DNA of 64,000 bases from Paenibacillus curdlanolyticus YK9 (GTDB lineage: Bacteria > Bacillota > Bacilli > Paenibacillales > Paenibacillaceae). Location: NCBI RefSeq assembly GCF_000179615.1, contig NZ_AEDD01000004.1, forward strand, positions 202,024 through 266,023. Reading direction: 5' to 3'. Numbering within the stretch: position 1 is the first letter of the stretch; each line of letters begins with the position of its first letter. The notes beneath the pieces are model-generated. The model worked only from the letters and a program-made list of their open reading frames with translations. It did no database searches and had not been told where the DNA came from. Positions 1 through 7,971 of the stretch are shown here, piece after piece. The translations under genes were made by a program, and so were the position numbers.

Positions 1-3000
1 TTTGGCATTCACGACAAGCTCATTCTGAACATCGATATTAAACTTCGGAAGGACATGCTCGCCTAAAGTCGCTTTCGTATACTTATCTAATTGATTGTAA
101 GCTTCCGTAAGCTGATTCAATTGGCTTTGTGTCGCTTCTCTCACTACCCGCTGCACGGTATCGATGTCAGGGTTGATCTGCCAGCTCCAGATCTCCTTCT
201 TGTTATCGTAAATCTTCTCGGCCAACTGCATCAACGGATTGTCATTTACATTGAGCGTTGTAAGCTTGGCCGCTCTTGCTCGTTGGATATCATCCAATAT
301 CGCGTCTTTTCTGGCGTCTATTGCTGCCTCTTGATCCTGATTTCCTTTGTAAACGACGCTTGCCACTGAGATACGAATGATCTCGTCGTTAAGTTGATCG
401 AGCTTCGTGTTGAACTCTGTTGATAACGTAGCAAATTCGTTTTTGCTCATGCTCTTCAGCTTATCCGCGGCCAGCTTCATAATCTGATCGTCCATCGTGA
501 CAGCTGCCGCCCAAAAATCTGATTTTGCTTTCAGTATGACTTCATTTGCTTCATCTAGCTTCACAATCCGATCCGCAAGCCCATTCGCACCCAGCACATT
601 CTTCGCAATGACCTTATACTTATCCAAGCTAGCGTCGGGAGCCAGCAGATTCTCCTTGCGCGCCCACTCCCGGCTTTTCAATTCATAGAGGAAGTCGTCG
701 ACCTTGGATTGCACGAGCGTGCTGTTGCGTCGGATATTGAGCGTTGCGCCTTTATCCTTCAGCTCCTGCATGTAGTCTAGCGCGTTCATGGCTTTATCGA
801 ACTGGGCATTCTTCAAATAATCGTTCAGGGCATTACGCGCCGTCAGGAAATTGGTATTCAAGGTGTCCACTGCCGTCGTCTTAATAATGCCTTCCACGCC
901 TGCTGCATCTTTCTGAAGCCCCAGGTAGATAGCCTGCTGGGAAGCAGCGAGCTTGTTATAATCGTTCGTGCTTGCCGCATCTGCGGTCGTATTCGCCAAG
1001 TCGGTGTAGGCCCAATAATTTTTCTTGGCTTCCATGATCTGCGTGTTTACCGTGTTCACATAGGTGTTCCTCGCATCTACGTCCAGCTTCATCGCTTTGA
1101 ACTGATCATAGATGCGTTGGCGGTCTGCCGCCTTCTGGGCTTGGCTGCCTGGGGCTGCTGTCGTGGATTGGGAAACCTCCTGCCAGTACGCGATGTCTGC
1201 CGCTTGAACGTCCCGAATGGCTTGAGACAAGCCGCTCGTGTCGACCTTCGTAATTAAGCTTTGGAAGGACCGATCCTTGGTTTTGGCATTGGCATACAAC
1301 GTATTCGCTTCCGTTAACGCCGTGCTGGCAGCCTTGGGACTCCCCTGCAGCGTGAGTGAGGCCCAGTCTGCAAGCTTCGATAAAATTTGCTCGCTAACAA
1401 GATCAATCTTATACGAGCTGCCGTATAACGAGGCCCCGTTGTTCACAGCGCTCTGCATGCCTGCAAGCGCATCGGCCATCGCCTTCATATTGCTTGCATC
1501 TATGCCGGTTCGAGCATCATAGTATGCTTTCTTATTCTGCAGGAACAACGCGTTCTGCGCGTCGAGCTTCACCATCGCATCCGTATGGTCGTTCACGTAA
1601 GCGTGGGAGCGCAGCTCCTTGGCCGTATCCTCTGCGGACTGCATGCCTGCTGCATCCATATCGGCGTAGGCTTTCCACCATTCCTTCTTGCTTGCCAGCA
1701 GCTTGCTCTCGTCCGACAGCTTCGATTGCAGCTTTTTATTATAGTCTGCGTCAAGCGCTCTTGAAGCGTCTGTTTCCTGAGCGCCGTGCGTGCGCAGCGA
1801 CTGCCCTTCTGCCTCATATTTGTCCATCAAGGTCTGGTTATCGGCAAGTCGAGCTTCCCACCAATTCTTCTTGGCAGTGAGTAACTGCTGATTGAGCTGA
1901 CTTTGCTGCGCAGCCGGCAGTGTACCATTCCCTGGATTCACAACTGGCGCGGCTTTGGACATATTGTCCCATTTGATCTGGTTTTGCTTATCCATGTTCT
2001 GCATCTCGGCCGTTTCTACTGCACCTTGCGAACGTAGACTGGCGCCCTTCGTAACTGCTGCATCCATTGCCTGCTGATCGTTACGGAACCGAGCGTCCCA
2101 CCACTCAGCCTTCGCGTTATACAGCCTTTGGTTCAAATCGTTCTGCCGATCGACGAGCAGCTGCGTATTGGTCTGGTCCATCTTGCGCATCGCTTCCGTC
2201 TCTTGCGCGCCCTGCTTGCGCAGATCCTCGCCGCGTTTAGCCGCACTGTCCATCTTCGTTTGGTCATTGGCAAACCTGGCATCCCACCAATCCCGCTTCG
2301 CTTGCTCCAGCGCCTGGTTCAGTGATTGCTGACTAGGCCCTGTGCCAACCGAGCCCGATGACGTTGTAGGCGTCATACCTGTTGTCGGTGTTGGTTTGCT
2401 GACTAATGGAGCTGCCGGAGCTTGCGCCGGCGTCGGTGTCGATACCGGTGCAGGAGCTGGAGCTGCACTTCCGGTGCTAGTGCTTGGCTTAGCCGTGCTG
2501 GCAGTACCGCTGCCCGCTGACACGTTGACATTCGTTCCCGTGGTCGTCGAGGACGGAGCGGCTGTTACGCCTTGCGCATTATACGTTACAGGCGCTGGCT
2601 TGGGCGTGAGCGCCGCTGACTGCTGCAACGCTGCTTTGGCTTCCTCTAGCGTCTGATCGGCTCGAATCGTCCCCCCTTGCTGACGCGCTTTCTCTGCCTG
2701 CTCTTGGGCGGCCTGCATCGCAGTCCGATTTCCGGCAGCTGCTGCTGCCGCATATTCCTCTTTTGCTTGTACAATCGCTCGGTTGGCATCCATCTGCGCC
2801 TGAGTAAGCGGTGCTGTCGCTGCTGGCGTGCTTGTGGCTGGCTTGCTTGCTGTGGATGTTGATGCTGCTGGCGTGCTCGTGGCTGGCTTGCTTGCCGTGG
2901 ATGTCGATGCTGCTGGCGTGCTCGTGGCTGGCTTGCTCGCCGTGGTTGTCGATGCTGCTGACGTACTTGCGGCTGGCTTGCTTGCCGTGGATGTTGATGC

Positions 3001-3243
3001 TGCTGGCGTGCTCGTGGCTGGCTTGCTCGCCGTGGTTGTCGATGCTGCCGGCGTGCTTGTGGCTGGCTTGCTTGCTGTGGATGTTGATGCTGCTGGCGTG
3101 CTCGTGGCGGGCTTGCTCGCCGAAGATGTCGATGCTGCTGGCGTGCTTGTGGCGGGCTTGCTCGCCGTGGATGTCGATGCGGCTGGCTTAGATGCAGTCG
3201 ATGTGGTCGTTGCTGGTTTTGAAGTTGCGCTTGTAACTGCCAA
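1..3243 (-). CDS. Large repetitive helical protein with Trp-Trp modules (3' end beyond window)
   Basis: The frame stays open from 3243 to the left edge, giving at least 1081 codons. I chose the TTG at 3241-3243 because GGGGG lies 9 bases upstream and no in-frame ATG is near. Residues about 11-138 are Ala/Ser/Thr/Pro/Lys repeats of the 15-residue type ASTSTASKPATSTPA. The rest looks helical, with recurring aromatic modules: WWDARFANDQ near 316, WWDARFRNDQ near 383, WWEARLADNQ near 462, WWKAYADMDA near 522 and YYDARTGIDA near 573. Each is followed about 20 residues later by an LR..G/H-A motif. No signal peptide or membrane segment is visible. I do not recognise a named family. It lies just after the injection-system operon and its terminator, so it could be cargo or a surface protein; that is inference. 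Confidence 0.8.
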   Translation of the reverse strand, partial: MAVTSATSKPATTTSTASKPAASTSTASKPATSTPAASTSSASKPATSTPAASTSTASKPATSTPAASTTTASKPATSTPAASTSTASKPAASTSAASTTTASKPATSTPAASTSTASKPATSTPAASTSTASKPATSTPAATAPLTQAQMDANRAIVQAKEEYAAAAAAGNRTAMQAAQEQAEKARQQGGTIRADQTLEEAKAALQQSAALTPKPAPVTYNAQGVTAAPSSTTTGTNVNVSAGSGTASTAKPSTSTGSAAPAPAPVSTPTPAQAPAAPLVSKPTPTTGMTPTTSSGSVGTGPSQQSLNQALEQAKRDWWDARFANDQTKMDSAAKRGEDLRKQGAQETEAMRKMDQTNTQLLVDRQNDLNQRLYNAKAEWWDARFRNDQQAMDAAVTKGASLRSQGAVETAEMQNMDKQNQIKWDNMSKAAPVVNPGNGTLPAAQQSQLNQQLLTAKKNWWEARLADNQTLMDKYEAEGQSLRTHGAQETDASRALDADYNKKLQSKLSDESKLLASKKEWWKAYADMDAAGMQSAEDTAKELRSHAYVNDHTDAMVKLDAQNALFLQNKKAYYDARTGIDASNMKAMADALAGMQSAVNNGASLYGSSYKIDLVSEQILSKLADWASLTLQGSPKAASTALTEANTLYANAKTKDRSFQSLITKVDTSGLSQAIRDVQAADIAYWQEVSQSTTAAPGSQAQKAADRQRIYDQFKAMKLDVDARNTYVNTVNTQIMEAKKNYWAYTDLANTTADAASTNDYNKLAASQQAIYLGLQKDAAGVEGIIKTTAVDTLNTNFLTARNALNDYLKNAQFDKAMNALDYMQELKDKGATLNIRRNSTLVQSKVDDFLYELKSREWARKENLLAPDASLDKYKVIAKNVLGANGLADRIVKLDEANEVILKAKSDFWAAAVTMDDQIMKLAADKLKSMSKNEFATLSTEFNTKLDQLNDEIIRISVASVVYKGNQDQEAAIDARKDAILDDIQRARAAKLTTLNVNDNPLMQLAEKIYDNKKEIWSWQINPDIDTVQRVVREATQSQLNQLTEAYNQLDKYTKATLGEHVLPKFNIDVQNELVVNAK
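2828..3200 (-). repeat. 45-bp tandem repeats encoding ASTSTASKPATSTPA-type units
   Basis: About eight near-identical 45-bp units encode the Ala/Ser/Thr/Pro/Lys-rich N-terminal stalk of the partial gene. Because 45 is a multiple of three, copy number can change without a frameshift. The opposite strand is open across the same repeats, which creates spurious ORFs there. Confidence 0.9.
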
Positions 3244-3380
3244 TACGGTTTACCCCCTATATCTTTACAGTTCCATAATGTATTACCAATATAAGGTCGA
3301 AACCAGCGGCTGTCTATTAAAATTTACATAAAGTTACAAAATGTATCTAATATTAATCGCTTACATAAAATTATCCAAAT

Positions 3381-3412
3381 AAAAAACCACTCAGCATCCT
3401 TCGCCAAGTGGT
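3381..3412 (-). terminator. Intrinsic terminator of the injection-system operon
   Basis: On the minus strand CCACTTGGCG...CTGAGTGG is followed by TTTTTT. It sits 30 bp after the stop of the cysteine peptidase gene and about 140 bp before the TTG start of the next gene. The latter is therefore probably a separate transcription unit. The stem is short, about 5 bp. Confidence 0.55.
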
Positions 3413-3441
3413 CCTCACTACTCTAGCTACCTAACTTGCCC

Positions 3442-4323
3442 TTAATTGCTAAACACCCAGAACTGTCCCGCTTCCCGGCGAAACAGCGATTCTCTCGCGG
3501 TAACTCGGCCGTCGTCCTTCGTGCCTTCATCCACGAGATCATCATGGCCATACCGCGTATTGTCCATGTTTGGGTCCAGCACCTCGATCCATGCATCCAT
3601 CGATCGTTTGATTATGCCATGCAGCAGAATGTAGTGCCCACCAAGCGTAAAATGTCCCGGCCGCATCGAGGCGATAACAAGATGGCCATCCTGCGCGAGC
3701 GCATGCTTGGCATCCTCCCAGTCCGAGGTCTGGACGCATCGAACGCCGTGAACGGGAGCGATTTTGCCGAAAAATCCCCATGCCGTTCCGCTATCCATGG
3801 TACGGAAGCCATTGTCGACGGCGAACTTCGCCAGCACAGGCGGCAGCAAAGCCTTGCCCGTAAGCGTACTGATCGCCATGGCCGCGCAGGTCGGCCCGCA
3901 GCCGGACGTTCCGACCGTCTGGCTCGCATCCCGACGATTGGAGTAGAGCAGGTTGCGCCAGCGCGCATCCTCCTGATTGTAATACACTAGCTTCTTGCTC
4001 GAAGCCGCTGACGAACCGCCGCCGCCAACCCGAACGCCAGCGGCATTCAACGCATCCGGCGAGAACAGCGCCTTCCAGGTTTGCGGGCCGACCTTGCCCT
4101 GCGAAGCGCCGGTATTGCCCAGCTTGTTGGCCGCCTTGAAGGCGTTCACGGCATAGAGCGTATTCGGTCCAAATTTGCCATCGGCGACGAGCGGCTTCTG
4201 CGTGGAGCCTTTATAGCCTAACGCATTAAGCTGGCTCTGCAGCTGCTGCACCTCGGGCTTGAACGTGCCAGGATCCAGCGACAGTACGCCTTCAGGCGGG
4301 TTTTGATCCGGTCGGTTGGACAT
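3442..4323 (-). CDS. Peptidoglycan-binding domain plus C39-like cysteine peptidase
   Basis: A 293-aa protein. Residues about 20-90 form a PG_binding_1 domain (VQQLQSQLNALGY, DGKFGPNT, GKVGPQTWKAL). After a Gly/Ser linker, residues about 110-293 look like a C39-like papain-fold peptidase. The candidate catalytic residues are Cys142 in TSGCGPTC, His230 in LGGHYILLHG and Asp250 in EVLDPN. The start has AAGGAG upstream. It is the last gene before the operon terminator, following a lysozyme-like gene. It plausibly cuts peptide bonds in or near the cell wall, either as a tail-associated wall-penetration enzyme or as cargo. Family assignment is from motifs; its role in the particle is inferred. Confidence 0.8.
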   Translation of the reverse strand: MSNRPDQNPPEGVLSLDPGTFKPEVQQLQSQLNALGYKGSTQKPLVADGKFGPNTLYAVNAFKAANKLGNTGASQGKVGPQTWKALFSPDALNAAGVRVGGGGSSAASSKKLVYYNQEDARWRNLLYSNRRDASQTVGTSGCGPTCAAMAISTLTGKALLPPVLAKFAVDNGFRTMDSGTAWGFFGKIAPVHGVRCVQTSDWEDAKHALAQDGHLVIASMRPGHFTLGGHYILLHGIIKRSMDAWIEVLDPNMDNTRYGHDDLVDEGTKDDGRVTARESLFRREAGQFWVFSN

Positions 4324-4355
4324 GGGACGACACTCCTTTGTATAGAAGGAATAGA

Positions 4356-5459
4356 TTAGAGGCCGTTGAACTTATAATCTTTGCCGTAAAGCAGCTTAAG
4401 CGCCTGCTCAGGCTCGCCTTTATTCAAGCGATAATACACGCCAGCCTGCATCGCCGCGCCGTTTTTGGAAAAATGCTTCATATACTTCCCATCAACCTCG
4501 TCAGCCATCGCTTTGACGTTCTTTTCCTTGCTCTTCTTAATCGTATCGCCGTCCATCTTGTTGCTGGAGTCCGAAGGCTTATCTGACGTCATCTTGCCGC
4601 TTTCCTTATAAATCGCCCGAATGATCTGCTCATCGTTGGCGGTCGTTAGGTCCATGCCCTCGAAGGAAGTTATAAGAATTTTGAGCAGTCCCTTATTCTT
4701 ATTCCCGACGCCGTGCTGGACAGCCCTGGACCAGATGACATTCTTAAGCGCGAAGCTTCGCGAGTTGATGTCGAGCCCGAACTGGCTCTTAATGCTGGCG
4801 ACCGACTTGTCGTAATACATTTCCTTCGTATATTCATGCTGCAGCTTCAAGAACGCTTTAGGCTGATCTTGCCCCAGCTTCTCGAACGCCTCGTTGAATT
4901 TGTCCCCGATCTTGTTGCCATCCGCTTTGAAACCCGCTTCCAGTATCGCGTAGGTTTCGGAGTCGTGATTTTTGACCCATGCATAAAAGTCGTCGATGAC
5001 CTTGAACTTCGAGCTGAACTGATACGCGCCGTAGGAGCGGCCGCCGGAATCTCCCGCACCGCTGGAGATCAATCCCGGCTTGCCGTTCGACTCATACTTG
5101 GATGACAGAACGCCAAGCTCCTGCTCATCGCCTCCGGCGGATTTCGCTGCGGGAGCCGCTGCGCCGGAAGCCGTCTTGCTCGCTTGATCGGCCGATACGA
5201 CAGGCGAAGACCTCGTCTCAGGCGCTTTCTTCGCTTCATGCTGCCCTTCATCGCTTAGAAACGACTTCAAATATTTCACTACCGAGTTGTTGCCGATATA
5301 TCGCTGCATCTGCTCCAGAACGGACGGCTCCGTTGCCGGATGCGCCTCAGCTTTCTTCTGGGGGGCCGCCGCCTTCTGTGCCGTGCTCGTCGCCTTCGCT
5401 GCAGCAGCCGGCTTCTTTTTGCGCTTGCGCTTCGGCTTCTCGGCTACGCTCTTAACCAT
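4356..5459 (-). CDS. Lysozyme/transglycosylase-like protein, injection-system associated
   Basis: A 367-aa protein with a Lys/Ala-rich, probably disordered N-terminus (residues 1-110). The C-terminal domain opens with SSKYESNGKPG and continues with GDSGGRSYGAYQF. That pattern is found in proteins often labelled VgrG-related or phage-tail muramidase-like. Glu123 in the YESNG motif is the likely catalytic acid, by analogy with lysozyme-type enzymes. GGAG lies 8 bases before the ATG. Position between the fibre gene and the wall peptidase suggests a job in opening peptidoglycan, or as cargo. The basic low-complexity N-terminus could instead be a loading signal; that is speculation. Confidence 0.65.
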   Translation of the reverse strand: MVKSVAEKPKRKRKKKPAAAAKATSTAQKAAAPQKKAEAHPATEPSVLEQMQRYIGNNSVVKYLKSFLSDEGQHEAKKAPETRSSPVVSADQASKTASGAAAPAAKSAGGDEQELGVLSSKYESNGKPGLISSGAGDSGGRSYGAYQFSSKFKVIDDFYAWVKNHDSETYAILEAGFKADGNKIGDKFNEAFEKLGQDQPKAFLKLQHEYTKEMYYDKSVASIKSQFGLDINSRSFALKNVIWSRAVQHGVGNKNKGLLKILITSFEGMDLTTANDEQIIRAIYKESGKMTSDKPSDSSNKMDGDTIKKSKEKNVKAMADEVDGKYMKHFSKNGAAMQAGVYYRLNKGEPEQALKLLYGKDYKFNGL

Positions 5460-5482
5460 TTTATCAGCTCCGATCGTTCACC

Positions 5483-7942
5483 TTATGATTCAGCCGGCGG
5501 GTCGCCCGGTGCAGGCTGCGTCGTATCCTTCACGACTGGCTTACGGACACGCTTGATCGTCTCGGGTGCAGGCTCCGTCAGCTTGATTTCGTCTGCCAGC
5601 TTGTTATCCGCAACCGTCTCTTCCGAAACCTTCAGATCCGTCAGCCTCGCACTGGAAACACCGCCAACCAGACTCGTATCCACGCCTCCTGAGCCTGTTC
5701 CTCCCCCTTGCACGATGATGCCGCCTGTTTGGACCGTTCCAGCAAACGCCCACCATGTCACAATCCAATTGACTGACTCGTTAAGCCCGGTAAAGACTCG
5801 GCGATCCTGCAGCGTGATGGAAAAGCTGGACGACGAGTTCGTTCGATAAGAGGCGACGACAAGCGGCGATTCCGGCTCAAGCTCGGCAACATTACCCATC
5901 TGCATGAGCGGGTACAAGTTTGGGAAGCTTGGCGGGACCGGGCCAGGATCGGGCTGGACGATAATCGGCGGTGTCGTTCCGCCGCCCCCCGTGCTAAGCG
6001 ACGCCGAGAAGCTTTCGGCCGCATCCAGCTTTTCGACAGTCGCAAGCTTATCGATCGAATCGGAAGATTGAACGAGCTCCGCTGACTCAATGATTCCCCC
6101 GGACAAGAACGATTGGGCCACGCCCAGCACGATGCCCACGTTATTGGACAGCAACTGATGCGAAATGGCAGGAGAGGTAAGAATCTGACCCGGCGCGACG
6201 TCTTGGAACGTTACCGAGCCGGAGGAAATAATCGCACCCGAGCCGCCGCTCGATCCGCCGCCAGCAATGGTGACGTTAATTCGATTGTTCGTCGGATCGT
6301 CCGTCGCGATAACGCCAGCGCCCGTAAAATTGATTTTCGGCCGCGCCGTGAGCGCAGTGCCCTCATCCTGCACGAGCACCTTCTGCGGATCGGCAAGCGT
6401 GCCGGACAGATTGTTCACGTTTATTTCGTCAGTCCCGCCATCCTGATGCGTCGCTGCATGGCTTAATGACGCGCCGCTGATCGAGACGTTGATTCGGCTA
6501 TTCGTTGGATCATCCGTGGCCGTTACGCCCGGGCCGACGAAATTGATTTTGGTACGAGGCGTCAGCGCAACGCCCTCTTCCTGTACCGTAACCTTCTGCG
6601 GATCGGCAAGCGTGCCGGACAGATTGTTCACGTTAATCTTATCCGCTCCGCCGTCCTGATGCGATGCCGCATGGCTGGTCATGCCTGCGATTGTCACGTT
6701 CGTACGGTTGTTGACCGAATCATCGGAAGCCGTAACCCCCGCCCCGACAAAATTGATTTTGGTGCGAACCGTTAGCGCAGTGCCCTCGTCCTGCACGGCA
6801 ACCTTCTGCGGATCAGCAAGCGTACCGGACAGATTGTTTACATTCAGCTCATCTGGCCCGCCGCTGCGATGCGTCGCCGCATGCGTCGGCAATACCGGGG
6901 GACGCTGCTTCTCGCTGAGCAGCAGTTGGAACAGCAGCTCATTGTTGTACACGAACGGACGGACCGATTCATCGATCGCCGTAATCAATCCTTTGTTGCT
7001 AATCGTCAGCGCCGCAAGCACAACCGTTCCTTCGCTTGCTCCGCCGTTGCTCAGCTGCTTGTCAAAATACTGCTCCGCCAGCAGTCGAATGACCGAGCGG
7101 TCCGCAACGACTGCCAATTCCGACTCATGCTGCGAATTGAACAGCACGCTGTTAATGAAAACATTGCCCCCGATCGTTCCTCCGGCAGGCAGCTCCCCTG
7201 CGCGCGCATAATAGCGCTGCGAACGCGTCGTATTCATCGGCAACCCCGTTAAGACGAACGGAATTTTGTTATCCTTCCAGCTGCTCAGCTGCGTGAACAG
7301 GCTCGGCAGGCTTTCGACGATATCGACCTGCAACGTACCGGTTGGCGCCAGCTTGGTCGTCACGCTCAGCACAACCTCGATAATATCGCCGGGATTGACG
7401 ACGCGCGGCACGGAACGGTTCACGATGATTTGGTCATTTTCAAAAATCGTGACCGTCTTGCGATACACAGCGTCCAAATTGGCCGATGCTGCCGGCGGCT
7501 CCGTCGTTAGCGCGAAGCGGAACGTCTCGCGGATTTTGTTCGTCTCGATGCCGTCCTGCCCCGGAATCGCGTTCGCTACCGCCGGAACCGGCTCGCGCGC
7601 TGTCTCGTCATACGATAGCGTCGCATACAGCACGCCGCCGCCATAGACAGGCGGGTATCCCGCAAGCTTGCTAATATCAGCGATGTCCACGTTCGCGGCA
7701 ACGACGATCTCGCGCCCGTTAGCATCAAGCGCTGTGCCCGGCGTCAGCCGAATGCCCGTGCCATCGATGGGAGCCAGATGCAAGCCGCCGATTACGCCCG
7801 TGCCATGCACGAACCGATTAAGCAGATTGCGTTTTTCGTTCATGTAGCTCTGTTCCAGTTGGAAATCCCTTACCGTTAGAAGCTTGCCATAAAAATAATG
7901 ATTGCGCTCAAATTGCTGCAGCTGCAGCTGACTATTCGTCAC
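5483..7942 (-). CDS. Tail fibre-like protein with three internal repeats
   Basis: An 819-aa protein starting at a GTG preceded by AGGAGG. The first 340 residues include FERNHYFYGKLLTVRDFQLEQ, an N-terminus I associate with eCIS and phage-like tail proteins, and a beta-rich section. Residues about 354-566 hold three copies of a roughly 70-residue module (HAATHQDGGTDEINVNNLSG, then LADPQKV, INFVGAGV and a DD..NN..NVTI end). Repeats of this kind form trimeric beta shafts in phage fibres. The C-terminus (566-819) is unlike the rest and may be the receptor-binding part. By position it corresponds to the Pvc13 fibre slot. Confidence 0.75.
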   Translation of the reverse strand: MTNSQLQLQQFERNHYFYGKLLTVRDFQLEQSYMNEKRNLLNRFVHGTGVIGGLHLAPIDGTGIRLTPGTALDANGREIVVAANVDIADISKLAGYPPVYGGGVLYATLSYDETAREPVPAVANAIPGQDGIETNKIRETFRFALTTEPPAASANLDAVYRKTVTIFENDQIIVNRSVPRVVNPGDIIEVVLSVTTKLAPTGTLQVDIVESLPSLFTQLSSWKDNKIPFVLTGLPMNTTRSQRYYARAGELPAGGTIGGNVFINSVLFNSQHESELAVVADRSVIRLLAEQYFDKQLSNGGASEGTVVLAALTISNKGLITAIDESVRPFVYNNELLFQLLLSEKQRPPVLPTHAATHRSGGPDELNVNNLSGTLADPQKVAVQDEGTALTVRTKINFVGAGVTASDDSVNNRTNVTIAGMTSHAASHQDGGADKINVNNLSGTLADPQKVTVQEEGVALTPRTKINFVGPGVTATDDPTNSRINVSISGASLSHAATHQDGGTDEINVNNLSGTLADPQKVLVQDEGTALTARPKINFTGAGVIATDDPTNNRINVTIAGGGSSGGSGAIISSGSVTFQDVAPGQILTSPAISHQLLSNNVGIVLGVAQSFLSGGIIESAELVQSSDSIDKLATVEKLDAAESFSASLSTGGGGTTPPIIVQPDPGPVPPSFPNLYPLMQMGNVAELEPESPLVVASYRTNSSSSFSITLQDRRVFTGLNESVNWIVTWWAFAGTVQTGGIIVQGGGTGSGGVDTSLVGGVSSARLTDLKVSEETVADNKLADEIKLTEPAPETIKRVRKPVVKDTTQPAPGDPPAES
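6255..6885 (-). repeat. Three ~210-bp in-frame repeats in the fibre gene
   Basis: Three copies sharing GGATCGGCAAGCGTRCCGGA-type sequence encode the HxxTHQDGG...NLSGTLADPQKV module. Divergence between copies is modest, so recent duplication or recombination between units is likely. Confidence 0.85.
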
Positions 7943-7971
7943 GACTTCATGCCTCCTATCATCACTCTCGA

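Noticed and set aside
2811-3331. Plus-strand Leu/Ala/Val repeat ORFs
   Set aside because: They arise from reading the 45-bp repeats of the minus-strand gene on the wrong strand; no ribosome-binding site.
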